A program made the position numbers and the translations under genes. Below, one piece after another: positions 54,619-64,000 of a stretch of 64,000 nucleotides of DNA (the first letter of the stretch is position 1; every line of letters starts with the position of its first letter). Origin of the DNA: Sodalis glossinidius str. 'morsitans' (GTDB taxonomy: Bacteria; Pseudomonadota; Gammaproteobacteria; Enterobacterales; Enterobacteriaceae); the NCBI RefSeq assembly GCF_000010085.1, contig NC_007712.1:1984001-2048000 (forward strand), read 5' to 3'. Under the pieces are notes generated by a model that had not been told where the DNA came from, made no database searches, and saw only the letters and a list, made by a program, of their open reading frames with translations.

Positions 54619-54824
54619 AGCACTTTGCATTGAACTACGCCGCTGGGCCATTGCTACTAAATTGAGTTAGGTGGGGGAGACTTGCCTCTGTACTCACTGA
54701 AGGCATTGGAGTATCGGCGCTCGGGTTCAGTGTCCTATCGCGTTGCGCAGGCGAATAAAGAGTTTGCCAAGGCCGTCAGCGCCGCATTGCTCGATTCTCC
54801 GTCTATCCGAAAAGGAAATAAGTG
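54602..54824 (+). pseudogene. Small phage regulator-region gene, frameshifted
   Basis: MQFNHEALCIELRRWAIATKLS ends at a stop; LYSLKALEYRRSGSVSYRVAQANKEFAKAVSAALLDSPSIRKGNK continues in another frame. It overlaps the end of cro and occupies the place of cII in lambdoid phages, but the sequence does not look like CII. Family unknown. Confidence 0.45.
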
Positions 54825-54989
54825 AGGCTATCAGCGCACTGCATGCGCTCCCAAAAAGGCCGGTTTACGGCAACTACTGCCGGGTGTAGCGAGGTATGAC
54901 CAATGAGAATTTTTGTTGCAATAAAAACATCAGTGCAAATACGGGACCGTCTCCACAGAGCCAGACTGTAACGTATTTGTACTTATTAA

Positions 54990-55008
54990 GTAACGCTCAG
55001 AGCGTTAC
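54990..55008. repeat. Origin iteron 1
   Basis: GTAACGCTCAGAGCGTTAC, a palindrome with 8-base arms and a 3-base centre, 20 bases before the O gene. A further half-site GTAACG lies at 54968. Confidence 0.8.
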
Positions 55009-55027
55009 TGGCTAAACGAGGCATCTT

Positions 55028-56014
55028 ATGTCGTCTAATTGGATAAAAGTCGAGGTCATTACTCCTGATAAGCCGGAGGTATGCCAGTTTGCAGAGTTGC
55101 TGGATATTGATCCTGATGCTGCGCTGGGAAAATTAATCCGCTTATGGGCCTGGGCTGACCAGCAAACCGTCGATGGAAAGACAAAGTGTAACGCTGTGAG
55201 CGTTACAAAAAATGCAGTTGACCGAATTACGTTTGTAAAAGGCTTTGCAGATGCTCTTATTTCGATTGGTTTGCTGATTGTTGATGATAGCACTCTGAAG
55301 TTTCCGAACTTTGAACGTCATAACGGGAATTCTTCTAAAAAACGGGTATTTACAAACCAGCGTGTTACAAAATCACGCAAAATGAAACTCACTACGCCGG
55401 AAGAATGTAACGCCGAGAGCGTTACACCAGCGTTTCAAAAAGCGTTACCAGAGATAGAGAGAGAGGAAGATATAAAAGATAACCCCCTCTCTAGCGCGCG
55501 TGTGCGAAGTTTGGCGTCTGGACATGATCCATCAGCCAACAACGCGGTGCTCGATAATCGGCCTCCGTCGCCTGGATGGTTTGGGCCGATTGATAAATTC
55601 ACGATGCACGACGACTGGCTACTGGACGAGGAATTCAGCCGGAAGGCTGCGACGTGGGGGATTGTTCTCGACGAGCCTCCAACCGCCACAGAACTGGCGG
55701 AGTTCATCACGTTCTGGAAGGCCGAGGGAAAGGCAAAACATCACGCTCAGTGGGAACAGGCTTTAACGAAGAGCATCCGCCGGAGCAGGGAATTTACTGG
55801 CAAGCGAGGCAAAGATGGTAAAAAAGTTAAACAATATCAACCAACTAGGGGGCATGCAGTCGAAAAAATACGGGCCGCAATCGCTGAGGAACGAGAGCGA
55901 GAAGGCTTACCGCCTCTGGAATATTATGGGGATGATATACTTGGATCGGTGGATGGCAAAGAACGGCACGACCCCATTATTGACCTGGAAAGCGGCGATT
56001 GGCAGGTTGAATGA
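55028..56014 (+). CDS. Phage replication initiator O, with DnaT-like C-terminal domain
   Basis: 328 residues. N-terminal about 1-95 (SNWIKVEVITPDKPEVCQFAELLDIDPDAALGKLIRLWAWADQQT, KGFADALISIGLL) is a phage replication-initiation winged-helix domain. A charged linker follows. About 183-255 (GWFGPIDKFTMHDDWLLDEEFSRKAATWG, FITFWKAEGKAKHHAQWEQALTKSIRR) match the DnaT ssDNA-binding domain. Two iterons lie inside the gene and encode CNAVSVT and CNAESVT. It should bind them, open the origin and pass helicase via the next gene. Confidence 0.82.
   Translation: MSSNWIKVEVITPDKPEVCQFAELLDIDPDAALGKLIRLWAWADQQTVDGKTKCNAVSVTKNAVDRITFVKGFADALISIGLLIVDDSTLKFPNFERHNGNSSKKRVFTNQRVTKSRKMKLTTPEECNAESVTPAFQKALPEIEREEDIKDNPLSSARVRSLASGHDPSANNAVLDNRPPSPGWFGPIDKFTMHDDWLLDEEFSRKAATWGIVLDEPPTATELAEFITFWKAEGKAKHHAQWEQALTKSIRRSREFTGKRGKDGKKVKQYQPTRGHAVEKIRAAIAEEREREGLPPLEYYGDDILGSVDGKERHDPIIDLESGDWQVE
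55188..55206. repeat. Origin iteron 2 (inside O)
   Basis: GTAACGCTGTGAGCGTTAC; arms identical to iteron 1, different centre. Confidence 0.8.
55407..55425. repeat. Origin iteron 3 (inside O)
   Basis: GTAACGCCGAGAGCGTTAC; one base differs in the left arm. Direct half-sites AGCGTTTC (55429) and AGCGTTAC (55441) follow. Confidence 0.8.
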
Positions 56015-56459
56015 TAAGCAAATGTCAGGCGTGATGGATACTTGTATTGCTCGTTGTTCTTCCGGGAATTCATGGCCTCCCGATCTGGCGGAGTTTATTT
56101 CCATCGTATCAGCCGATATGTCCGAAACAAATCCGTTTGGCATTTCGTTAATTAATTTGTCTGAAGAGTTTCGCTGCTATTGCCGAGATCGCGGACTTTA
56201 TGAAAGTGTAGAGCAATTTCCCTGGAGTCATCCAGTGATGTATTGGATTTGTACGGAAGTACGTCAGTGCATGATTCAGAACCGTTTGACAGAGGCGGAA
56301 GTCGAAAAAGCGCTATCCAGGGAGCTTGATAAATGGTCGAAGGCGGTTGCCGAGGGGAAAGATATACCCAAGCCTGTTTTACGGTTGCAGGATCGCAGTA
56401 GGCCGAGACCAGCGTGGATAGATTTATTAAAAATCCGTCCTGATGTGAATTATCGATAG
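55815..56459 (+). CDS. Replication protein P-like helicase loader
   Basis: Up to 214 residues, overlapping the end of O by 200 bases from ATG 55815. A later ATG (MQSKKYG) would shorten it by about 12 residues. C-terminal YCRDRGLYESVEQFPWSHPVMYWICTEVRQCMIQNRLTEAEVEKAL and KDIPKPVLRL match the lambda P family, as does the sequence at the start of the window. It brings DnaB to the origin marked by the iterons. Confidence 0.78.
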   Translation: MVKKLNNINQLGGMQSKKYGPQSLRNESEKAYRLWNIMGMIYLDRWMAKNGTTPLLTWKAAIGRLNDKQMSGVMDTCIARCSSGNSWPPDLAEFISIVSADMSETNPFGISLINLSEEFRCYCRDRGLYESVEQFPWSHPVMYWICTEVRQCMIQNRLTEAEVEKALSRELDKWSKAVAEGKDIPKPVLRLQDRSRPRPAWIDLLKIRPDVNYR

Positions 56460-56538
56460 TAAAAATTTGAAATATACGGGCAGTGGCAAGCTGATATCAC
56501 GCCTGTGAGGAGGGAGATCTAAAAAAGGATATGACGAC

Positions 56539-56850
56539 ATGAGAGACATTAAGTATGTACTAGAAAGCTGGGGAGCACGGGTCGTCAACTCGAACGATAG
56601 TCCCATAGCCAAGTCTTTGTCAGGACTGATCCCGCACAAAATTAAGTCCAGAAAACGGTGTTCAGATGATGACGGTATATGTATTTCTAATTGCATAGTG
56701 TCACTTTATGAAAAAAAACTAAAGCATATAATTTGTTATTTTATTATTACGTTCTAGGCAAAACGTTTATGATTTTAGCATTTGAGCGTCAATGTTAAGA
56801 TACTCATATTGGCAAGAGGCATATAAAATGCTGAAGGTATCTTTGAAGGT
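56539..56850 (+). pseudogene. Late antiterminator Q-like gene, broken
   Basis: MRDIKYVLESWGARVVNSNDSPIAKSLSGLIPHKIKSRKRCSDDDGICISNCIVSLYEKK is the start of the phage antitermination Q family. The frame is lost after YEKKLK. KTFMILAFERQC, a stop and DTHIGKR, the HTH end of the family, follow in another frame. Without Q, late transcription of prophage C would need another activator. Confidence 0.75.
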
Positions 56851-57028
56851 TATCTCATGGTATTGGATGTTAGTTTGTCATCGTTACCTATTTGAAATGA
56901 AATTGGACGTGAAAAACACTTTACGATCGTAAAATTATGGGTAATCTTACTTTTATAGCGCTTCGATGTCCGAATGAAAATTCGCATGGTCATCGAATTT
57001 AGAGGTGCGGGCTAAAGATTGTCATATC

Positions 57029-57448
57029 ATGAGTTGGTATCTTTTAAGATTTAAAGCAACGTTGTTTAATATGGTTTTCAACCATCTAGCTGCATCTGGT
57101 GTTTATTATTTTTGTCCAATGATTGAAACCCAATATCGGCGACCAGATAGTGTAGCGTCCTTTCGGAAAAGACTCTCACCTGTTTTTCCCGGGTATCTGT
57201 TTGTGAATCTTGACTTCGATCATTGCCATCCGCAAAAACTCTCAGCACACAGACATATTTACGGACTCATCAATTTTGGTCAAGGACCATCGCCCATTGA
57301 CGATGCGGTGATTGATCTCTTAATGGCAAAACCACACATTGTGCGCAAAATCATCGATGCCCCAAGAGCCTGGAAAGAAATGTCGGAGCTGGAAAAAATC
57401 ATGTATATCTGCGATGACGAACAGCGGATTGCGGCTTTTCTGAATTAA
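57029..57448 (+). CDS. NusG/RfaH-like antiterminator (NGN domain, no KOW)
   Basis: 139 residues from ATG 57029 (alternative GTG 57005). WYLLRFKATLFNMVFNHLAASGVYYFCPMIETQYRR, then VFPGYLFVNLDFD and HIYGLINFGQGPSPIDDAVIDLL align with the NGN domain of RfaH, which binds the RNA polymerase clamp. After about residue 100 the sequence (RAWKEMSELEKIMYICDDEQRIAAFLN) does not look like a KOW domain. The gene is intact and lies just downstream of the broken Q, before the late genes. Confidence 0.75.
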   Translation: MSWYLLRFKATLFNMVFNHLAASGVYYFCPMIETQYRRPDSVASFRKRLSPVFPGYLFVNLDFDHCHPQKLSAHRHIYGLINFGQGPSPIDDAVIDLLMAKPHIVRKIIDAPRAWKEMSELEKIMYICDDEQRIAAFLN

Positions 57449-57545
57449 ATGCAATCACGGCATTCTTCCGTCGCTGCCTAAACTCATCACTTAACATCTA
57501 TGGCTTCGTTCCGGTAAAGCCTTTTTGCCGTTATGAGGAGATACT

Positions 57546-57674
57546 ATGCTATCCGCTATCCGCTATCCGCTATCCGCTATCCGCTATCCGCTATCCGCTA
57601 TTCGCCCTTTGCCCGGTCATTCGGTGCTTAATCCACTGGCAGGGAGCATCTCCAGTGCCCGTAACCGGTCATAG
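57546..57674 (+). CDS. Short reading frame built on a heptanucleotide repeat (42 aa)
   Basis: ATG 57546 has AGGAG five bases upstream. The frame passes through seven CTATCCG units, giving two full LSAIRYP repeats and part of a third, and then PLPGHSVLNPLAGSISSARNRS. Because the unit is seven bases, gain or loss of one copy changes the frame downstream. The product has no known homologue and translation is unproven. Confidence 0.35.
   Translation: MLSAIRYPLSAIRYPLSAIRPLPGHSVLNPLAGSISSARNRS
57549..57604. repeat. CTATCCG heptanucleotide tandem array
   Basis: Seven perfect CTATCCG copies (57549-57597) and an eighth with one change (CTATTCG). A likely slippage-prone microsatellite. Confidence 0.95.
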
Positions 57675-58355
57675 GCTTTGACATCAAGCCCTCGTGCTGG
57701 TCGTTTGTTAAGCGCGCGGTGCTCTTGGTTTTTCGGCACATAGCCAGTGTGTTTCAGTTTATCCCTCGTGGGCTGGCTTCGCTGGTCAGATGTCGAAACG
57801 CTCCCCGTCCGTTGGATATCAGCACTACCGGCCTGATGACGAAGACGCCCCAAACAGCGGGTATACTTCGCTATCTCGACCATCTGGTCAAAGCGACGGA
57901 TATCGGTTGGGCTGAAGTGAATCACGATAACCCGGAACGACTATGTGACCAGGTAGCCCGACGCAGTTTTAACCGCACAGTGTTGACGGCAGAGCTTTAA
58001 GGTCAGTCGTTTAACGCCTGTACCCGGATGCTGGCGCATCTGGAAGGGGAATACGGCCAGCAACTCCGGGGTGTACTGGACTTCGCCGCCGAGCGGGTGG
58101 GGCAGACGGAGGAAGACCCGGTGAAAGTCTCCACCGTCTAAAAGTACCCTACCTTCGTCGAGGACATCATCATCGCCTTGCACGAGCGTCTGGGTCGTTA
58201 CGACGTGCTGGTTGAGCCCGGTGCTGATATCCGGCAGTACGGTGACCTGACGTCGAGAGATATCAAGGCGTTATCCTGTGTTGGCATTGGTGCTGACACC
58301 TTAATCGTTACATAGCGTCATTTCGATGCTGTAACCTTCCTTTTGATAAAAAATA
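57675..58355. pseudogene. Degenerate coding remnants between NusG-like gene and lysis genes
   Basis: About 680 bases. The plus strand shows broken but protein-like sequence (HDNPERLCDQVARRSFNRTVLTAEL; then HLEGEYGQQLRGVLDFAAERVGQTEEDPVKVSTV; then IALHERLGRYDVLVEPGADIRQYGDLTSRDIKALS) separated by stops, apparently one gene cut by nonsense codons. I do not recognise it. The first 250 bases show weaker coding pattern on the minus strand. Confidence 0.4.
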
Positions 58356-58697
58356 ATGAAAATGCCTGAGAAAGAGCCGGGATTCTGGGTCGCGCTGCTG
58401 GCCTGGATACGCTGCAACCAAACCGATTTTGGCTACGCCACTGTCGCCGCCCTGTTTTCGTTTCTGCGCAATGCGTGGGTCAGAAATCCGTGGAGTCGGC
58501 GACTGCTAGACACGCTGTCCTGTAGCACACTGGCATTCTTCGCCAAGCCTCTATTGACCCTTATTGAAGTTATGCTTGGCTTGACACTGCCCGAGTCAGC
58601 ACCACAGGCCCTGGCGATTTATATCGGCTACGTCGGGACTGACTACATCCGCGAGCGCATAAAGGCGTTTACCCGGCGCAAGAATCAGGAGTCATGA
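58356..58697 (+). CDS. Phage holin (lambda-type, class of Phage_holin_3)
   Basis: 113 residues. MPEKEPGFWVALLAWIR, then DFGYATVAALFSFLRNAW, a helix LLDTLSCSTLAFFAKPLLTLIEVML and a third APQALAIYIGYVGTDYIRERI, ending in a basic tail. This is the three-helix holin family of lambdoid lysis cassettes. It forms holes that release the cytoplasmic lysozyme encoded next. Stop overlaps the lysozyme start. Confidence 0.78.
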   Translation: MKMPEKEPGFWVALLAWIRCNQTDFGYATVAALFSFLRNAWVRNPWSRRLLDTLSCSTLAFFAKPLLTLIEVMLGLTLPESAPQALAIYIGYVGTDYIRERIKAFTRRKNQES

Positions 58698-59134
58698 TGA
58701 ATATCAGTCAGAATGGATTAGAACGGATAAAGGCGTTTGAGGGGCTTCAGCTCACCGCATATCAATGCAGCGCAGACAGATGGACTATCGGCTACGGGCA
58801 TACGAACGGCGTCAAGGCAGAGGATGTTATCCCCCTCGAACAGGCAGACGCTTTTCTGCGTGACGATATCGACGCCGTGGTTGAACGACTGAATGCCTTG
58901 ATAACCGTGCCGGTGGCACAGAATCAGTTCGACGCATTGTGTTCACTGGTTTTCAATATCGGCATCGGGGCATTTGCTAAATCGACGTTGCTTAAAAAGC
59001 TGAATGAAAGTGATTACCCCGGGGCAGCGGTAGAGTTCTCCAAATGGTGCCATGCGACCGTTGACGGTAAAAAAGTGTCGTTGCCAGGCTTGATTAAGCG
59101 CAGGCAGGAAGAGAAAGCTTTATTTGAACCATGA
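58694..59134 (+). CDS. Phage lysozyme (GH24 endolysin)
   Basis: 146 residues, no signal-anchor. Glu16, Cys25 and Thr31 fit the E-x8-(D/C)-x5-T active site, here with Cys in place of Asp, a variant known in the family. TIGYGHTNGVKAEDVIPLEQAD and VPVAQNQFDALCSLVFNIGIGAF are classic segments. It ends PGLIKRRQEEKALFEP, the same end found fused to gpM at 38335. Intact. Confidence 0.87.
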   Translation: MMNISQNGLERIKAFEGLQLTAYQCSADRWTIGYGHTNGVKAEDVIPLEQADAFLRDDIDAVVERLNALITVPVAQNQFDALCSLVFNIGIGAFAKSTLLKKLNESDYPGAAVEFSKWCHATVDGKKVSLPGLIKRRQEEKALFEP

Positions 59135-59174
59135 AAATGATGTCTTAATTAATAATGTCATTAGGAGTATCTGT

Positions 59175-59318
59175 ATGAAAAACGCATTTATCGTGTTTTG
59201 TATGAAAGTTTCAGGCAAGACGAAAAACAAATTGGCTAAAGACTTTGGATTTCACTATTTCCTGATGCGTTCAAAGTTTAAGGCTTATTTGGCGTGCGGT
59301 GTTTTCGTAATACGTTAA
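59175..59318 (+). CDS. Small protein between lysozyme and spanin (47 aa)
   Basis: MKNAFIVFCMKVSGKTKNKLAKDFGFHYFLMRSKFKAYLACGVFVIR from ATG 59175, with TAGGAG upstream. It occupies the slot that in prophage B holds the 422-residue cargo gene. It is basic and aromatic-rich; no family recognised. Confidence 0.4.
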   Translation: MKNAFIVFCMKVSGKTKNKLAKDFGFHYFLMRSKFKAYLACGVFVIR

Positions 59319-59343
59319 TCGAAGAGCAACACAGGTTGGTAGC

Positions 59344-59733
59344 ATGATGCGCTGGAGGCTCCTTACCCTCGCCGCGATGCTCGCGACGATTACCGCTCTC
59401 GCCATCGTGGTGAGACTCCAGTATGTCGAAATCACTCGCCTGAAGCAGGCTAACCAATCGATGGTCGCCGAGCGTGACGCCGCCCGCGCACAGTTTACCC
59501 ACTATGAACAGGCGGTAGCGCTGTTCAACCAGATAGCCGGAGCAACACAGGATGCACATCAGCACGCGGTGCAAGACTTCCAGCCGCGTATCATCCAGAT
59601 ACGTGAGGCCCTTACGCCTGAGCGCTGTGCTCGTCTGCCTGTGCCTGCTGCCGCTGTTAACCGGCTGCGGGCGCACGCAGACCAGATACCTGCCCATCCC
59701 GCCCGCGCCGATACCGGCCACGCTGCTCGATGA
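59344..59733 (+). CDS. Rz-like inner-membrane spanin (copy 2)
   Basis: 129 residues: N-terminal anchor (LLTLAAMLATITALAIVVRLQYV), periplasmic helix EITRLKQANQSMVAERDAARAQFT and a proline-containing end. It is the undamaged version of 36563-36868. The partner Rz1 overlaps it in another frame. It spans the periplasm with Rz1 to fuse the membranes. Confidence 0.8.
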   Translation: MMRWRLLTLAAMLATITALAIVVRLQYVEITRLKQANQSMVAERDAARAQFTHYEQAVALFNQIAGATQDAHQHAVQDFQPRIIQIREALTPERCARLPVPAAAVNRLRAHADQIPAHPARADTGHAAR

Positions 59734-59869
59734 TTGCCCGCCGCCGGTTATCCCAGAGCACATGACGTGGGGCGATAGCGTGATACTCAATGAGAAGCTG
59801 CTGCTGGCGCTGGAGATGTGCAATCAGGATAAAGCTGCGCTGAGGCAGATTGAGGAAATGCGAAAATGA
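59552..59869 (+). CDS. Rz1-like spanin lipoprotein (copy 2)
   Basis: 105 residues in the alternative frame. Signal peptide with lipobox LTGC (AVLVCLCLLPLLTGCGRT), then a proline-rich linker RYLPIPPAPIPATLLDDCPPPVIPEH. It starts within Rz and extends 136 bases past it; its stop overlaps the terminase start (ATGA at 59866). Intact, unlike copy 1 at 36306. Confidence 0.8.
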   Translation: MHISTRCKTSSRVSSRYVRPLRLSAVLVCLCLLPLLTGCGRTQTRYLPIPPAPIPATLLDDCPPPVIPEHMTWGDSVILNEKLLLALEMCNQDKAALRQIEEMRK

Positions 59870-60445
59870 CTAGAAAAGCGGGATAAACCCGATGCCAAAA
59901 AACTGGCCCCCCGAAAAGAGATGTTCTGCCATGAATACCTTATCGACCTCAAAGCGGGGCCGGCCGCCGTACGCGCGGGATACAGCAAGAACGGCGCTGA
60001 CCAGAATGGCTATAACCTGCTGCAGGAAGAAGCGGTCCGGCAGCGTATTGATGAACTGAAGCAGGCGCGCAATGAGCAGATAAATATCGATGCCTGTTAT
60101 GTTCTCCAGCGTCTGCTGGAAATCGACAACATGGATGTGGCGGATATTCTCGATGAAGACCTCCGCGTCAGGCTCTTGGCTGAATGGCCGGCCGCCTGGC
60201 GCCGCTATCTGAGCGGCGTTGATTTGGCCGAGATGTTTGAGGGCAGAGGAGAGGCACGTGATGCCATTGGTATGTTGAAAAAAATCAAATGGCCGGACAA
60301 GGTGAAGAACCTGGAGCTGCTAGGGAAACACGTCAGTGTCCAGGCGTTCAAAGACAACGTTAAAAACGAACTGACAGGCGTGGACGGGCAGGCTCCGACG
60401 TTTGTGGTGCAGTTTAGTAAAAGGGGTGAAGAGGGTGAAGGTTAA
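59866..60445 (+). pseudogene. Terminase small subunit, frameshifted at codon 3
   Basis: ATG 59866 overlaps the Rz1 stop. One extra A after ATGACT ends the frame at once (MTRKAG). In the correct frame the protein reads EKRDKPDAKKLAPRKEMFCHEYLIDLKAGPAAVRAGYSKNGADQNGYNLLQEEAVRQRI and runs to 60445. Re-initiation at ATG 59921 would give 174 residues lacking only the first 18. DNA-recognition subunit of the packaging motor. Confidence 0.75.
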
Positions 60446-61660
60446 TCTGGACTTTTCTCCCAAGTTCAAGGTGCTGTTCCAGCCGGCGCGTTACAAGGTT
60501 TTTCATGGCGGGCGCGGGTGCGGTAAGTCGTGGGAAATCGCTCGCGCCCTGGTGGTGTTGACAGCGTCGAAGACGCTAAGGGTGTTGTGAACGCGTGAAG
60601 TGCAGAACACCATCAAGGACTCGGTGCACCGGTTGTTGACCGACCAGATCGCCGCCCTCGGGTTATCCGCCTGGTTTAACATCACAGAGAAAAGCATTCG
60701 TAGCCGTTGCGGCGCCGAGTTTATTTTCAAAGGCCTGCGCTACGACATCCAGGGGATCAAATCGACCGAAGGTGTTGATATCTGTTGGGTGGAGGAAGCG
60801 CAGACGGTCAGCGTCGCCTCATGGGACGTGCTCATTCCTACCATCCGTAAGGAAAATGAAACGGGCCAGTCTGAGATTTGGGTCAGCTTTAACCCCCGCG
60901 AAGAATCCGCCCCGACGTACCAGCGGTTTGTTGTCAACCCTCCAGAGAGCGCCGTGGTGGTGCAGGTCAATTACACGGATAACCCCTGGTTCCCCAAGGT
61001 ACTTCGGCAGGAAATGGAGTACCTGAAACGGGTTGACTACGACGCCTATGAGCATATCTGGCTGGGCAAACCGCGCACGATAAGCGACGCGGTGGTGTTT
61101 TCCGGCAAGTACAGAGTGGAGTCCTTCGCTGACGACCTGTGGCAGCAGGCTGACCGGTTATTTTTCGGTGCGGACTTTGGCTTCGCCAACGATCCCAGCA
61201 CGCTGATACGCAGTTTTATCCTTGGACGAACCCTTTACATTGAGCATGAACAATATGGCATGGGCGTTGAACTCGACCACCTGCCGGCGTTTTACGACAA
61301 GGTACCCGGTGCCCGTGACTGGCCGATTAAAGGTGACAACAGCCGACCGGAGACCATCAGCTACCTTGAGCGACAGGGATTTCGTATCAGCGCGGCCGCC
61401 AAATGGCCGGGCAGCGTCGAGGACGGGATTGCCTACCTGCGGGGGTTCGAGCATATTGTTATTCATAGTCGTTGTGCGCATACCGTACAGGAAGCACGGC
61501 TGTATTCGTACAAGGTCGACCGGCAAACCCATGAGGTGTTGCCGGTGTTTGTGGATAAACACAACCATTGCTGGGACTCCATCCGCTACTCACTGGATGG
61601 ATACATTACCGGCCGGCACCACCCGATAAGCGTGTCCCCCGAACTGATCAGGAGCGTTTC

Positions 61661-62991
<1,331 letters not shown>

Positions 62992-62992
<1 letters not shown>

Positions 62993-64000
62993 TGAATAAA
63001 TTCAAGCAACACTACGCCACCGCCCGTCGCGATTACGGCATTATCCTGCCGGGTGCGCAGGCGTACCTGACGGCTGACTATACGGGTAACTATGCGTTGG
63101 CCATGGATGCACAACCGCAGATGGTGACGCAGACCAACGGCGGTATTCCGGCGTACTTCACTAACTATGTCGACCCTGAGCTGATCCGCGTGATGGTAAC
63201 GCCAATGAAGGCGTCGCAAATCATGGGCGAAACCAAAAAAGGCGACTGGACTACGCTGACCGCGCAATTCCCCATTGTGGAATCGACCGGGCAGGTCAGC
63301 AGTTACGGTGACTACAGCCATAACGGTACGGTAAGCGCCAATGTGAACTGGGAGCCGCGGCAAAGCTACCATTACCAGACCTTTACCCTGTGGGGTGATC
63401 GCGAACTGGATATGTATGGTGAGGGGCGCATAGGCTGGGCGGCTGAACTTAATGTGGCGTCAGCGTTGGTGCTCAACAAGTTTCAGAATAAGTCGTATTT
63501 CTACGGCATTGACGGTTTGAAGAACTACGGTTTGCTGAACGACCCGAGCCTGTCCGCGCCCATTACGCCGGCGCTGGTGAATGGCAAGGTCAGTTGGGAT
63601 GACAAGGACGGTCAGGCGGTCTATGACGACATCGTGCGTCTTTATAAGCAATTGGTGACGCAGACCAAAGGCCTGATTGAGCGCACTGACAGCATGAAGC
63701 TGTGCCTGTCGCCGTCCGCTGAGGTGCACCTGACCAAGACGAACGCCTATAAGGTGAATGTCTCCGATCTGCTGGCAAAAAACTTCCCCGGCCTGACGAC
63801 CGTCAGCGCTGTGGAGTACACCACCGCTGCCGGTGAGCTTCTCCAGCTTATTGCCGAAAAGCTCGACGGTCAGGATGTGGGGTATTGTGCCTTTACGGAA
63901 AAACTGCGGGCGCACAGCGTGGTGGTCAAACCCTCGGCCTGGGAGCAGAAAAAATCCGCCGGCACCTGGGGGGCGATCATCCGCCAGCCGCTGGCCATTG
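62992..64000 (+). CDS. Major capsid protein (DUF2184-type), 3' end outside window
   Basis: Open from ATG 62992 to the window end (336 codons). MNKFKQHYATARRDYGIILPGAQAYL, NGGIPAYFTNYVDPELIRVMVTPMKASQIMGETKKGDWT and FTLWGDRELDMYGEGRIGWAAELNVASALVLNKFQN are the DUF2184 capsid family pattern. It shows no lesion although the packaging genes upstream are broken. The remaining C-terminus lies beyond the window. Confidence 0.83.

Noticed and set aside
57549..57604. CRISPR or larger minisatellite.
   Set aside because: Seven-base units without spacers; this is a simple tandem repeat.
57617..57925. Minus-strand gene of 102 codons.
   Set aside because: Protein-like in composition, but no start signal and no recognised family; the flanking plus-strand remnant is at least as plausible.

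Overview
The window is a run of three adjacent prophages in a gamma-proteobacterial (enterobacterial) chromosome. The organism is most probably Sodalis glossinidius or a close Sodalis-clade insect symbiont. That is inference: the first prophage has the epsilon15/phiV10-type gene set that I recall for Sodalis phage phiSG1, and the heavy pseudogene load next to recent phage genes is typical of that lineage.

Prophage A (1 to about 26,394) is epsilon15-like (short-tailed, podovirus) and looks undamaged. It runs from the end of a lambda P-type replication gene through accessory DNA-metabolism genes (N6-adenine methylase, antirepressor-like protein, RusA, zinc ribbon, SSB-like protein) and a small HTH protein. 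Then come portal, scaffold, major capsid, tail adaptor and nozzle, three large internal virion proteins, terminase, tailspike, a leftward acyltransferase likely to modify O-antigen, and a pinholin/SAR-endolysin/spanin cassette. It ends at a copy of the 3' half of tRNA-Leu(UAA), the probable attachment site. Four intergenic boundaries, plus the end of the terminase gene, carry one palindrome, GGTCGGGATCCTGACC or a one- or two-base variant.

Prophage B (about 27,291 to 47,300) is P2-like and badly decayed. The P2 order can still be read: ogr, D, U, T, E, FII, FI/H, I, J, V/W, R/S, spanins, M, N, O leftward, P and Q rightward, then the replication gene A and dam leftward. Many genes are fused or internally shortened by deletions, a striking number of them frame-preserving. 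A 422-residue low-GC cargo gene, intact, sits in the lysis cassette and looks like a DUF3472 protein with a C-terminal chitin-binding module. IS110 and Rpn-nuclease remnants lie between Q and A.

Prophage C (about 47,300 to beyond 64,000) is lambdoid. Its left arm (DUF551 protein, YqaJ exonuclease, Bet) is leftward. A group II intron lies just downstream of a small structured RNA with its own promoter and terminator. An IS1-family remnant separates the CI gene from a putative left operator. Then follow cI, cro, an O gene that overlaps a palindromic iteron array, P, a broken Q, a NusG/RfaH-like gene, a heptanucleotide-repeat reading frame, lysis genes, terminase, a DUF1073-type portal and the start of a DUF2184-type capsid gene. 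Several of these carry single, apparently recent lesions.

Family names come from memory of sequence families, not from searches.
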